Assembly: GCA_028713995.1 (NCBI GenBank)
Contig: JAQTNF010000044.1
Location: 1-32,786, forward strand
Length of the DNA: 32,786 nt
Source of the DNA: Deltaproteobacteria bacterium
Lineage (GTDB): Bacteria > Myxococcota_A > Polyangia > JAAYKL01
Reading direction: 5' to 3'
Both the position numbers and the translations under genes were made by a program. Below, in pieces: positions 18,102 through 26,381 of the stretch. Position 1 is the first letter of the stretch. Every line of letters starts with the position of its first letter. A model generated the notes under the pieces. That model was not told the origin of the DNA. It made no database searches and saw nothing but the letters and a program-made list of their open reading frames with translations.

Positions 18102-19706
18102 GTGGCGTACCGCGTCATAGGACTGGATCTCGGCAGCCACAGCGTGAAGGCGATGGCCCTGAACGTGGGCCTGCGCGGGGCCGAGCCGACGCTGTTCGAG
18201 GTGGAGCCCGTGGAGCTCGACGACGACGGGCGCTCGACCATGCCCGCGATCCTGGCGGCGGCGGGGAGGCTCGCAAAGAGGCTCGCGGCCGAGGGCGAGC
18301 CCGTGCACGTGGCGCTCCCCGGGGAGCGCGTCTCGACGCGCGTGGTGCGGCTCCCGATGAGCGCCGCGCGGCGCCTCGAACAGGTTCTCAAGTTCGAGCT
18401 CGACGACACGCTGCCCTTCGACATCGACGACGCGGTGTTCGACCACGTGGAGGTCGCGCGCGACGGCGAGGGCATCACGGTGGTCGCCGCGGCCGTCCCG
18501 AGCGGCGAGGTGAAGGCGCTCGTCGACGGCCTGACCGAGCAAGGCGTGGGTGCCCAGGAAGTGGGCGTGGCGCCGCTCTCCTACGGCGCGCTCCTCGCCG
18601 CCGGAAAGAAGAAGGAGGAGGCGGCGGCGTCAAAAGTCACGGCGTTCATCGATCTCGGGCACGAGCGCACCAACGTGGCAGTGCTCGGCGATCGCGTCCC
18701 CACCTTCCGGACCATCCTGCGCGGCGGGCGAGATCTCACCGCGGTGCTGGCCGAGAAGGGGAAGGTGGCGTTCGCCGAGGCAGAGGCCTACAAACAGCGC
18801 GACGGGCTTACGGGGCGCGTGGGCGACGTGCTGCGCGAGGCCCTGCGGCCGCTCGTGCGCGAGATCCGGCAGACCCTCGCCGGACACCAGGCGGCGGGCG
18901 GCCGCCCGGTCGAACGGATTATTCTGGCCGGCGGCGGAGCCGGCATGCGCGGCATCGATCAGCTCCTCGCCGACGAGGTCGGCGTCGCGGCTGAGACCTT
19001 CCACTTCTCGATGGACGACGTGCACGTCTCGGATCGCGCGGTCGCCGCTCCGGCCCCGGCCGCGCTCGCATACGCGCTCGCGCTGCGCGAGACCATCCCC
19101 AAGGCGCGCCGCATGAACCTTCGGCGCGGCGAGCTCGTCTTCAAGGGCGACAGGGCGCTCCTCAAGAAGCGGGCGCTGTGGATGGGCGTGTGCGTCCTTG
19201 GCATCCTGCTCTCGTGGATGTTCGCCAGCTACGCGCAGTACCGGAGCCTCAAGGTCGAGAACGAGGCGTCGAAGGCCAAGCTGGAGGAGGTCACGAAGCG
19301 CCTCTTCCGCCGCCCGATCCTCGAAAAGGAGGAGATTGAGCGGGAGCTCGGCGGCGAGACCGTCGAGGAGGCGCCCGTGCCGGCCAAGGACGCCTTCGAT
19401 ATCGTCGTCGAAATATCCCGCCGCATCCCCACCTCGGTCGTGCACGACGTGGAGGATCTGGAAATCAAGCCCAAGCGCATCACCATCAGGGGCATCGTGG
19501 ATCCGGAGCTCAAGACCGAAGGGGCCGCGCGCGTCGCGGGCGACGGCGGCGCGGACGAGTCCGCGGGACAACTCTCCCCGACGGACCTCATCCAGCAGAA
19601 GCTCTCGGAGTGGAAGGAGTGTTTCACCACCATCCGCATGGGGCGGGTCCAGGCCGACGAGATGCGCAAGCGCTACCAGATGGACATCGAGAGCAAGTGT
19701 CCGTGA
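18102..19706 (+). CDS. gspL: T2SS inner-membrane protein GspL
   Basis: A 534-aa bitopic protein that couples GspE to the membrane platform. The cytoplasmic actin-like part (about 1-345) has the PilM/GspL-type opening YRVIGLDLGSHSVKAMAL, an inner FIDLGHERTNVAVL and a GGGAGMRGIDQLLADEV turn. A transmembrane helix follows near 362-380 (MGVCVLGILLSWMFASYA), then a coiled linker and a periplasmic ferredoxin-like domain containing AFDIVVEISRRIPTSVVHD. It is somewhat longer than the common 400 residues. The GTG start has AGGAGG at 18091-18096, and the stop overlaps gspM. Confidence 0.93.
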   Translation: MAYRVIGLDLGSHSVKAMALNVGLRGAEPTLFEVEPVELDDDGRSTMPAILAAAGRLAKRLAAEGEPVHVALPGERVSTRVVRLPMSAARRLEQVLKFELDDTLPFDIDDAVFDHVEVARDGEGITVVAAAVPSGEVKALVDGLTEQGVGAQEVGVAPLSYGALLAAGKKKEEAAASKVTAFIDLGHERTNVAVLGDRVPTFRTILRGGRDLTAVLAEKGKVAFAEAEAYKQRDGLTGRVGDVLREALRPLVREIRQTLAGHQAAGGRPVERIILAGGGAGMRGIDQLLADEVGVAAETFHFSMDDVHVSDRAVAAPAPAALAYALALRETIPKARRMNLRRGELVFKGDRALLKKRALWMGVCVLGILLSWMFASYAQYRSLKVENEASKAKLEEVTKRLFRRPILEKEEIERELGGETVEEAPVPAKDAFDIVVEISRRIPTSVVHDVEDLEIKPKRITIRGIVDPELKTEGAARVAGDGGADESAGQLSPTDLIQQKLSEWKECFTTIRMGRVQADEMRKRYQMDIESKCP

Positions 19707-20320
19707 AGAGGAGGAAGATGGCGTCCGTGCTACAAAATACGATTTCGAGGATGACGGCCCGGGAGCGGCGGCTCGCGATCGCCATGCTGGGGAGCTTCGG
19801 CGCGATGATCGTTTTCGTTTCCGTGTTCCTGGTGCGCTCCTCCATGTCCGACATGATCGACGAGAACGCGGAGATGGCGGATGCCCTGCGGCTCATCTCC
19901 CTGCGCCAGCAGGACTACCTGGACAGGCAGCGCGAGATCGACAGGCGCGGCCGCGGCACGGCCAAGCCGACCCCGCTGCGCACGCTGGTCGACAAGATCT
20001 CGAAGGAGCTCGGCGTCGAGGTGCCGGACATCAAGGAGCTGCCGGACCAGAAGCGCGGGACGCAGTGGATCGAGAACTCGGTGGTGCTCTCGATCCGCGA
20101 GGTGGGGCTCGAGAAGATGACCCGCTTCATGGAGTCGGTGGAAGGCAACCGCAAGAAGTTTCCCATCGCCATCACCGATCTGCAGATCCGCAAGCGCAGG
20201 CGCGTCCCCGACGTGTACGACGTTGAAATCACCATCTCCACCTACGAGCAGAGGCGGGCGGAAAACGCGGCGGGCGGGAAGCGGCCTGTTCCGCCGGCGG
20301 CCCGCGAGGGAGCGAACTGA
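19703..20320 (+). CDS. gspM: T2SS inner-membrane protein GspM
   Basis: A 205-aa bitopic protein that pairs with GspL in the platform. A short basic cytoplasmic segment (MTARERRLAIAMLG) leads into one transmembrane helix (GAMIVFVSVFLV). A periplasmic coiled stretch follows (MIDENAEMADALRLISLRQQDYL), then a ferredoxin-like fold domain ending DVYDVEITISTYEQ. GTG 19703 is chosen because it overlaps the gspL stop in the style of this operon. An ATG at 19718 directly after AAGAGGAGGAAG is a fair alternative and would shorten the protein by five residues. The sequence family is diverse, so position and topology carry much of the call. Confidence 0.87.
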   Translation: MKRRKMASVLQNTISRMTARERRLAIAMLGSFGAMIVFVSVFLVRSSMSDMIDENAEMADALRLISLRQQDYLDRQREIDRRGRGTAKPTPLRTLVDKISKELGVEVPDIKELPDQKRGTQWIENSVVLSIREVGLEKMTRFMESVEGNRKKFPIAITDLQIRKRRRVPDVYDVEITISTYEQRRAENAAGGKRPVPPAAREGAN

Positions 20321-21831
20321 TGGGCGGCGACGCGAGAAAAAGGCTCCTCAAGATCATCGGCTACCCGGTGTTCTTCCTCGTGCTCTTCGCGGCCTTCCTG
20401 GTCGTCACGTTCCCGCTCGACCGCTTCGCTCCGCTCATCAGGAGCAAGCTCTCGTCGTTTCTCGAGCGGGACGTCACCATCGGCGACGTCTCCCTGTCGC
20501 TCCTCGGCGACATCGTGCTCAAGGGCGTGGAGATCGAGGTGCCTTCCGACGGCGCCGAGCCGGAGCCCGAGCCGGTTACGGACGGAGCGGGGAAGGACGG
20601 GAAGAAGCCCGCCAAGGCGCCGCGCCTCACCTACTTCGTGGACGAGATGAGCATCGACGTGGGGCTCTTCGCGTTCCTCGTAGGAAGCCTCCACCTGGAT
20701 ATCGAGGCCGAGGCCATGGGCGGAACCATCGACGTGTCCTACGAAGGGCCCATGCCAGGAGAGCAGGCGCAACCCGCGCCGGCCCCGTTGCGACGCCGCG
20801 GCGCGGCCAAGGGGGAGGAGGCGCAGGCGGAGGCGACCGCGGACGAGGAGCCGGTCTCGCTGCGCGTGGAGGTGGCGGACGTGGATCTCTCGAAGGCCTA
20901 CGACCTGCGCAGGAAGCTGCCCGTGCCCGTGAGCGGGACCATCGGCTTCACGTTCGAGATCGAGAGCCCCACGGGCCGCTTCGATGCGGCGAACGGCTCG
21001 CTCGCGCTCAACGCCGCCGGCGTAGCCGTCGGGGACGACAAGGCCAAGGTCATGGGCATGACCGTCGACCGGCTGCTCCTCGGCGACTTCGGCGGGGAGA
21101 TGGAGATCAAGGACGGGGCGGGCAAGGTGAAAAAGATCGAGATCCGCTCCAAGGACTTCGAGGCCAGCGTACAAGGCGAAATTTCGTTCGAGACCCCGCT
21201 CTCGCGCAGCCGCCTCGACCTCTACATGATGTTCAAGTTTCTCGAGGCGTACAAGAACAAGAGCGAGCGCACGCGGCTCCTCGTTCCGAGCCTCGACACC
21301 TTCAGCAAGGATCTGAAACGCGCCCACCGCACGGACGGCTTCTACGGGTTCAGGTATCGCGGCGCCTTCGGGATTGCCCGGTTCATCCCGTCCAAGGACT
21401 ACGCGCCGGAGCCGAAGGCCAAGCGCACGCGCGAGCCGAAGAGGAGCCGCCGTACGCCAGGGAGCGGTCGACGTCCGGCCGCGGATTCGCCGCTCGGCCC
21501 GGCCGCGCCGCCTTTGGGCGAGGGTCCGGCCATCCGCGAGCCCGCAGGCGATACGCCGGGCGGATTCGGCCGCGAGCCCGTGGATCTGCCGCGGCCGACC
21601 ATGGAGGAGCGGCCGCCTTTGGGCGTGGTCGGCAACAAGCCGGGCACGGCGCCGGAGATCGCGCCGCCCGAGGAGACCCCCACCGAGCAGGCCCCACCCG
21701 AGCAGGCCCCACCCGAGGAGGTCGCACCGCCAGAGGAGATCCCCCCCGAGCAGGCCCCACCCGAGCAGGGCAGCGGCGAGGCGCCCCCTGAGCAAGGGTC
21801 GGAGAACCAGGGCGCCGACACCGGGGCATAG
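20320..21831 (+). CDS. gspN: T2SS protein GspN with Pro/Glu repeat tail
   Basis: A 503-aa protein of the GspN type found in delta-class T2SS operons. An N-terminal membrane helix (IIGYPVFFLVLFAAFLVVTF) precedes an AsmA-like periplasmic opening (FPLDRFAPLIRSKLSSFLER, VTIGDVSLSLLGDIVLKGVE). A long beta-rich domain runs to about 365. The last 140 residues are low complexity: a Lys/Arg-rich stretch, then tandem APPEQ and PPEE units. GspN function is poorly defined; a periplasmic or cell-envelope-spanning role is likely, and the Pro/Glu tail could span the cell wall. It overlaps gspM by one base (TGATG). Confidence 0.87.
   Translation: MGGDARKRLLKIIGYPVFFLVLFAAFLVVTFPLDRFAPLIRSKLSSFLERDVTIGDVSLSLLGDIVLKGVEIEVPSDGAEPEPEPVTDGAGKDGKKPAKAPRLTYFVDEMSIDVGLFAFLVGSLHLDIEAEAMGGTIDVSYEGPMPGEQAQPAPAPLRRRGAAKGEEAQAEATADEEPVSLRVEVADVDLSKAYDLRRKLPVPVSGTIGFTFEIESPTGRFDAANGSLALNAAGVAVGDDKAKVMGMTVDRLLLGDFGGEMEIKDGAGKVKKIEIRSKDFEASVQGEISFETPLSRSRLDLYMMFKFLEAYKNKSERTRLLVPSLDTFSKDLKRAHRTDGFYGFRYRGAFGIARFIPSKDYAPEPKAKRTREPKRSRRTPGSGRRPAADSPLGPAAPPLGEGPAIREPAGDTPGGFGREPVDLPRPTMEERPPLGVVGNKPGTAPEIAPPEETPTEQAPPEQAPPEEVAPPEEIPPEQAPPEQGSGEAPPEQGSENQGADTGA
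21685..21769 (+). repeat. 15-bp tandem repeat coding for EQAPP units
   Basis: GAGCAGGCCCCACCC occurs in tandem at 21685-21699 and 21700-21714, again at 21748-21762, with a partial copy after it. It encodes the repeated Glu-Gln-Ala-Pro-Pro of the GspN tail. Copy number may vary between strains, with no frame change because the unit is five codons. Confidence 0.7.
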
Positions 21832-21841
21832 GAGACAAACC

Positions 21842-22984
21842 ATGGTGAGCGGCTTCAGCTCCATCCCCGCGCCGCCCACGCTCAAGGCGGGGATGGCCTT
21901 CGAGTCCGGATCCGCGTACCGCCTCACGCGACGGCTGGGCATGGGCGGCATGGGCGAGGTGTGGCTCGCGGACCGCAGGAGCGCGGCCGGCCACACGCAG
22001 CGCGTGGCGGTGAAGTTCCTGTCGGCCGGGACGCGCAGCGCGTCGCTGGCCGCCGAGGCCCTGCGCATCTCCCAGCTGTCGCACGACAACATCGTACCCT
22101 TCCTCGACTCGGGCAGGGACGCGAACGGACGCTTCTTCGTTGCCATGGCCTATGTGGAAGGCGTGGACCTCGACGGCCTGCGCGACATGATCGGCATGTC
22201 GCCCGACGCGGTGTGCGCGAGCCGCGCCGCGACCCGGCTGCCCGACACGATCGTCGGCTTCGTGATCTTCATGGTCCTGCGCGCCCTGCAGCACGCCCAC
22301 ACGTTCGTGTTCGAGGACAAGGTGGTGGGGCTCGTGCACCGCGACGTGTCGCCCGGCAACATCCTCATCGACGAGGCGCGCGGCTTCGTCAAGCTGACCG
22401 ACTTCGGCGTGGCCATCGCCGGCGGGCAGCAGTACGGAGAGGTGGTCGGCAAGGTCCCGTACATGGCGCCCGAGGTGCTGATGGGCGAGCCCGCGGACGG
22501 CCGGGCCGATCTCTACGGGCTGGGCGTCGTGTCGTACGAGCTCCTCACCGGCTTCAACCCGAGCATCCACCTGTGCATGCTGGGCAACGTGCTGGGCGCC
22601 ATCAGCCAGGTGATGGTGTCGCTCACCCGGCCGCTTCGGCTCCCGCACGAGGTGATCGCGGGCGTCGACGAGCGGCTCTCGAACATCGTCGGCCGCATGC
22701 TTTTCGCAACCCCGGACGTGCGGTACTCGTCGGCAGAGGAGGCGCTCGCGGACGTGCGCGGCTACCTGTTCGACCGCGGCGTCGGCCCCACCACGGGCAG
22801 CCTGGCAGCATACATGAGGCTCATGCGCTGTCCGGACCTCGTTCCGACGCCGTTCCAGCGGGCGTCCCTCGTGTTCCTCGAAGACGGGACCGGCAACCTC
22901 GCCGTGCACCCGCGCCGCGTGCTCACCCCTGAGGCGAAGCGCGACTTCGAGGCCGGGAAGAATCCCGCGCGCCGCGGGGCTTGA
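21842..22984 (+). CDS. Hanks-type Ser/Thr protein kinase at the end of the T2SS operon
   Basis: A 380-aa kinase. The catalytic domain (about 25-305) has the glycine loop LGMGGMGEVW, the ATP lysine in VAVKFL, the catalytic loop HRDVSPGNIL, the DFG motif in KLTDFGVAI and APEVLMG. All residues needed for activity are present. The SPGN form of the catalytic loop is common in myxobacterial kinases. There is no transmembrane helix or PASTA domain, so it is cytoplasmic. The C-terminal 70 residues are basic and unassigned. It follows gspN by 10 bases with AGGAGA at 21830-21835, so it is probably co-transcribed. Targets are unknown; a T2SS component or regulator is a reasonable guess. Confidence 0.92.
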   Translation: MVSGFSSIPAPPTLKAGMAFESGSAYRLTRRLGMGGMGEVWLADRRSAAGHTQRVAVKFLSAGTRSASLAAEALRISQLSHDNIVPFLDSGRDANGRFFVAMAYVEGVDLDGLRDMIGMSPDAVCASRAATRLPDTIVGFVIFMVLRALQHAHTFVFEDKVVGLVHRDVSPGNILIDEARGFVKLTDFGVAIAGGQQYGEVVGKVPYMAPEVLMGEPADGRADLYGLGVVSYELLTGFNPSIHLCMLGNVLGAISQVMVSLTRPLRLPHEVIAGVDERLSNIVGRMLFATPDVRYSSAEEALADVRGYLFDRGVGPTTGSLAAYMRLMRCPDLVPTPFQRASLVFLEDGTGNLAVHPRRVLTPEAKRDFEAGKNPARRGA

Positions 22985-23004
22985 GACGTGGCCCGTTGTT
23001 TCTC

Positions 23005-23013
23005 TGGTATGCT
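23005..23013 (+). promoter_or_regulatory. Possible extended -10 promoter for the VOC gene
   Basis: TGGTATGCT fits an extended -10 element (TGN-TATNNT). No well-spaced -35 box is seen, which extended -10 promoters tolerate. A start near 23020 would give a leader of about 47 bases with a strong AAGGAGG site at 23052-23058. Confidence 0.35.
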
Positions 23014-23066
23014 TACGGTGCGTTCGGGTGGTTCATATGACAACTGTTCGAAAGGAGGGAGCCTTC

Positions 23067-23483
23067 ATGGAAATTAAATCCGTCCATATTTGCCTTGAGG
23101 TCGCCGATTACAAGAAGTCGTTAGAATTCTACGGGCCGCTGTTCAAGGCCGCGAAGTTCGCGGTCAGCTGGACCGACGAGAAGAGCTACGGCGGCTACAC
23201 GAACGGCACGACCACCATCTTCATCGGCGAGGCGAAGCCGCGCCGCGTCGTCCGCAAGAGGCCGACCGGCGAGGAGTTCGTCGTCGTCGACCATGTGGGC
23301 TTCTCCGTGGGCGATCGCGCAGATGTCGACGCGATCGCCGCGGCCATGGCCGCCGCCGGGGTGACCCCGCTCTTCCGCGCCCGCGAATACCCGGAGTTCG
23401 GCCCCGGCTTCTACGCGGTGACGTTCTGCGACGCGGACAACAACGTCATCGAGTTCGGCCACCGCTCGCAGCCGACGAGGTGA
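23067..23483 (+). CDS. VOC-superfamily (glyoxalase/bleomycin-resistance-like) protein
   Basis: A 138-aa protein of the vicinal oxygen chelate fold, made of two beta-alpha-beta-beta-beta modules. The first module is IKSVHICLEVADYKKSLEFYGPLF, and the second begins VVDHVGFSVGDRADVDAIAAAM. The C-terminus has the family-typical FCDADNNVIEFGH. Candidate metal ligands are the His in VHICLEV, the His in DHVGFSV and the Glu in NVIEFGH. The substrate cannot be read from sequence; the family includes glyoxalase I, dioxygenases and antibiotic-binding proteins. The ATG at 23067 is fixed by AAGGAGG eight bases upstream. The 3' end overlaps the convergent DUF4105 gene by 38 bases. Confidence 0.87.
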   Translation: MEIKSVHICLEVADYKKSLEFYGPLFKAAKFAVSWTDEKSYGGYTNGTTTIFIGEAKPRRVVRKRPTGEEFVVVDHVGFSVGDRADVDAIAAAMAAAGVTPLFRAREYPEFGPGFYAVTFCDADNNVIEFGHRSQPTR

Positions 23484-24720
23484 CGGGGCTCCTCCCGAAC
23501 GACACGATCCCGGCGCGCGCGAGCGCGGCGAGGGCGAGGGCGTTTGAAGCGGCGGCGAGGGCGAGGAACTCGTAGTTGCCCTGCGAGAACGGGCCGATCT
23601 TGAGAACCAGATCGACCAACACGAGCCCGAGTGAGGCCGCGAGGTACCACTTCAAGATCGCGCCCGTGCGCTCCCTGAGCCGCGCCTTGAAGAGGAGCTT
23701 GAGCGCGGGCCCGAGCAGCCAGAAGTGCAGGATGGGGGCGACGAGCAGGTTCTCGTTCCAATGCGTGTCGAAGTGCGACGTGCACATGAAGAGCACGAGC
23801 ACGAGCCCGCCGAAGCCGCCGAGGAACCCCCAGGCGAAGAGGCCCACGCCCGCGAGCCTCGCGGCGACGCGTCGAGGGCCGAGCACGATCGCCGCGCCGA
23901 ACCCGAGCGCGATGAGCGACAGGATGCCGATCGACACCGCCAGCTCCCAGCCCGGGGGGGACGTGCCCACGAGCGGACCCTCGTGCCGCGCCACGATCTT
24001 GCGTTTCGCGACGAGCGGCGCGCGGTCCTTGCCGACCACGGTCGCGTCCAGATCCTCGCTCAGGACCTCGGGCAGGAACTCCTCCTCCCAGCGCGTGATG
24101 GGCCGGTCGATGGGCGTGCCGAGCGAGAACAGGATGAGCGGGCCCATGACCGGGAACCCGCGCAGCGCCCGCCGCGTCCAGGTGCGGAACGTGCGGCCCG
24201 TGGGCTCCTTGTCCCGGCCGCTCCTCACCGCGCCGCCTGTCACGTCGTCCACGAGGTCGCGGATGCGCGTGCAGCAGTTGTCCAGGTAGTGGCGGTACAT
24301 GTAGACGCGGTTCTCGGGCAGCGCGTTTTCCTCCAGGCGCCGCGCCACCTCCTCGGCCTGCGCCGGGGTCAGGTTCAGCTCGCGCTTGACCATCTCGCGG
24401 CCGAGGCTCCCGTAGTGCCGCACCGTGCTCCCGTAGGACGTCACCGACAGCCAGTACTCGAGGAAGCCGCGCGCGTACTTGAGGCGCAAGCCTGCGTCGT
24501 CGAAGTCGAACGTGCCGAAGTTGTAGACCTTGTTCACGCCGGTCTCGCGGTCCTCGACCACGAACGCGATGTGCCCGAACCTGGCGAAGAGCTCCTCGCC
24601 CGGCTCGAGGGTCAGGACCGAGATCCTGTAGCGCCCCTCATCCGCCCCATCTTCCGCCCACGAGCGGGCCGGCAGCGCGGCGAGGAGGGCGAGCACGGCG
24701 AGTGCAAGGTGGCGTCGCAT
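23446..24720 (-). CDS. DUF4105/Lnb-like periplasmic-domain membrane protein
   Basis: A 424-aa protein with a signal peptide (cut near SWA-ED), a periplasmic domain (about 25-240) and several membrane helices (about 255-405). The periplasmic part shows the DUF4105 pattern: H50 in LFARFGHIAFVVED, VYNFGTFDFDD, and N148-C149-C150 in YLDNCCTR, the His and Cys that would form a thiol-type active site. A Bacteroidota member of this family (Lnb) has been reported to act as a lipoprotein N-acyltransferase; that role here is inference. Candidate lipoproteins are encoded nearby. It is divergent from gcvPB and converges, with overlap, on the VOC gene. Confidence 0.75.
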   Translation of the reverse strand: MRRHLALAVLALLAALPARSWAEDGADEGRYRISVLTLEPGEELFARFGHIAFVVEDRETGVNKVYNFGTFDFDDAGLRLKYARGFLEYWLSVTSYGSTVRHYGSLGREMVKRELNLTPAQAEEVARRLEENALPENRVYMYRHYLDNCCTRIRDLVDDVTGGAVRSGRDKEPTGRTFRTWTRRALRGFPVMGPLILFSLGTPIDRPITRWEEEFLPEVLSEDLDATVVGKDRAPLVAKRKIVARHEGPLVGTSPPGWELAVSIGILSLIALGFGAAIVLGPRRVAARLAGVGLFAWGFLGGFGGLVLVLFMCTSHFDTHWNENLLVAPILHFWLLGPALKLLFKARLRERTGAILKWYLAASLGLVLVDLVLKIGPFSQGNYEFLALAAASNALALAALARAGIVSFGRSPVTSSAASGGRTR

Positions 24721-24769
24721 GGGCGCATCCTAATGCGGTCGGGCCCGCGGGACAACACGAGAACCCGCC

Positions 24770-24798
24770 TTGAAGGGGTGGGGCCCGTGTGGTACCAG
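24770..24798 (+). promoter_or_regulatory. Possible sigma-70 promoter for gcvPB
   Basis: TTGAAG (24770-24775), a 17-base spacer and TACCAG (24793-24798) with an upstream TG at 24790-24791 fit an extended -10 promoter. The -10 match is partial. Transcription would begin near 24805, about 33 bases before the ATG. Confidence 0.35.
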
Positions 24799-24837
24799 AA
24801 AACAGCAAAACGAACCTAGCCACGCGAGGTACACAAC

Positions 24838-26328
24838 ATGCGCCCGACCCCCGGCACCAGCACCCTCGGATTCAATGAGCCCCTGATCTTCGACCGCAGC
24901 GTCGCGGGGCGCTCGGCCGCCAGCCTGCCCGCGCTCGATGTCCCGGCGATCGACCCGGCCGCGGTCCTGCCCAAGGACCTCCTGCGCGCGACGCCCGCGG
25001 CCCTGCCCGAGGTAAGCGAGCCCGAGGTCGTGCGCCACTTCGTGCGCCTGTCCACGTGGAACTTCAGCGTGGACCACGGCACGTACCCGCTCGGCTCGTG
25101 CACCATGAAGTACAACCCCAAGGTCAACGAGTGGGCCGCGAGGCTCCCGGGCTTTTCGGGCCTGCACCCGTACACGCCGCAGCACCTCGCCCAGGGCGCG
25201 CTCGCGCTCATGTGGGAGCTCGAGTGCATGCTGGCCGAGGTGTCGGGCATGGCCGGCGTGTCCCTCCAGCCCGCGGCCGGCGCGCACGGCGAGGCGACCT
25301 GCCTCATGATGATCCGCAAGGCCCTCGCGGACCGCGGCGACGCGCGGCGCAAGGTGCTCATCCCGGACACGGCCCACGGCACGAACCCGGCCTCGAGCGC
25401 GCGGAACGGCTACGAGGTGGAGCCGGTCTCGTCCACCGAGGAGGGCGTGCTCGACCCGAGAAGCGTGGCCGAAAAGATGGATGGCAGCGTGGCCGCGCTC
25501 ATGCTCACGAACCCCAACACCGTGGGCTTGTTCGAGAAGCACATCGCCGAGGTGACCGAGATCGTGCACGCGAAGGGCGGCTTCGTGTTCGGCGACGGCG
25601 CGAACCTGAACGCCCTGCTCGGCCGCGCGCGGCCCGGCGACTTCGGCGTGGACGCCATGCAGTTCAACCTGCACAAGACCTTCAGCACGCCCCACGGCGG
25701 CGGCGGGCCCGGCTCGGGTCCGGTGGGAGTGTGCAAGACGCTCGTGCCGTACCTCCCCACGCCGCGGCCCGTGAGGCTCGACGACGGCGCGTTCGCGCTC
25801 TCCGCCGACTTCGCGAAATCCATCGGCCGCGTGCGCTCGTTCTGCGGCAACTTCGGCGTCATGGTGCGCGCTTACGCCTACATGCGCGAGATGGGGCCGC
25901 AGGGCCTGCGGCGCGTCGCGGACATGGCCGTGCTCAACGCCAACTACCTGCTCGCGCTCGTCAAGGACGCGTACCACGTGCCGTTCGGAGGCGGGCGCTG
26001 CATGCACGAGTGCGTGCTGTCGGATCGCGATCTGCAAAAAGAAACCCACGTGTCCACGCTCGACGTGGCCAAGGGGCTCATCGACCAGGGCTTCCACCCG
26101 CCCACCATCTACTTCCCGCTCATCGTGAAGGGCGCGCTCATGTGCGAGCCCACGGAGACCGAGACGCGCGAGTCGGTCGAGGAGTTCGCCCACGCGCTCA
26201 TCGACATCGCGAAGATGGCCCGCAGCGACGCCGAATCCCTGCACCACGCGCCGCACCGCACGCGCCTCGGCCGGCTCGACGAGGTCACGGCCGCGCGCAA
26301 GCCGATCCTCAAGGCCGAGGAGAGGTAG
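24838..26328 (+). CDS. gcvPB: Glycine dehydrogenase (decarboxylating) subunit 2, GcvPB
   Basis: A 496-aa PLP enzyme subunit, part of the split P-protein of the glycine cleavage system, which decarboxylates glycine and passes the aminomethyl group to the lipoyl H-protein. Clear motifs are TYPLGSCTMKYNPK, GAHGEATCLMMIRKAL, DTAHGTNPASSA, LMLTNPNTVGLFE and GDGANLNA. The PLP lysine is K280 in NLHKTFSTPHGGGGPGSG. Length is normal for subunit 2. The partner genes (gcvPA, gcvH, gcvT) are not in the window, which is unusual because they are often adjacent. ATG 24838 matches the known N-terminal pattern. No strong ribosome site is seen. Confidence 0.97.
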   Translation: MRPTPGTSTLGFNEPLIFDRSVAGRSAASLPALDVPAIDPAAVLPKDLLRATPAALPEVSEPEVVRHFVRLSTWNFSVDHGTYPLGSCTMKYNPKVNEWAARLPGFSGLHPYTPQHLAQGALALMWELECMLAEVSGMAGVSLQPAAGAHGEATCLMMIRKALADRGDARRKVLIPDTAHGTNPASSARNGYEVEPVSSTEEGVLDPRSVAEKMDGSVAALMLTNPNTVGLFEKHIAEVTEIVHAKGGFVFGDGANLNALLGRARPGDFGVDAMQFNLHKTFSTPHGGGGPGSGPVGVCKTLVPYLPTPRPVRLDDGAFALSADFAKSIGRVRSFCGNFGVMVRAYAYMREMGPQGLRRVADMAVLNANYLLALVKDAYHVPFGGGRCMHECVLSDRDLQKETHVSTLDVAKGLIDQGFHPPTIYFPLIVKGALMCEPTETETRESVEEFAHALIDIAKMARSDAESLHHAPHRTRLGRLDEVTAARKPILKAEER

Positions 26329-26362
26329 GCGCCATTTCCGAGCTCCATGTTAGGAAACCTAC
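26325..26362 (+). terminator. Weak hairpin after gcvPB
   Basis: GTAGG (26325-26329) and TTTCC (26335-26339) pair with GGAAA (26353-26357) and CCTAC (26358-26362), leaving a 5-base bulge and a 13-base loop. No T-run follows. It lies between convergent genes. A terminator role is only suggested. Confidence 0.25.
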
Positions 26363-26381
26363 TCTCGAAGTTGATAGCGGC

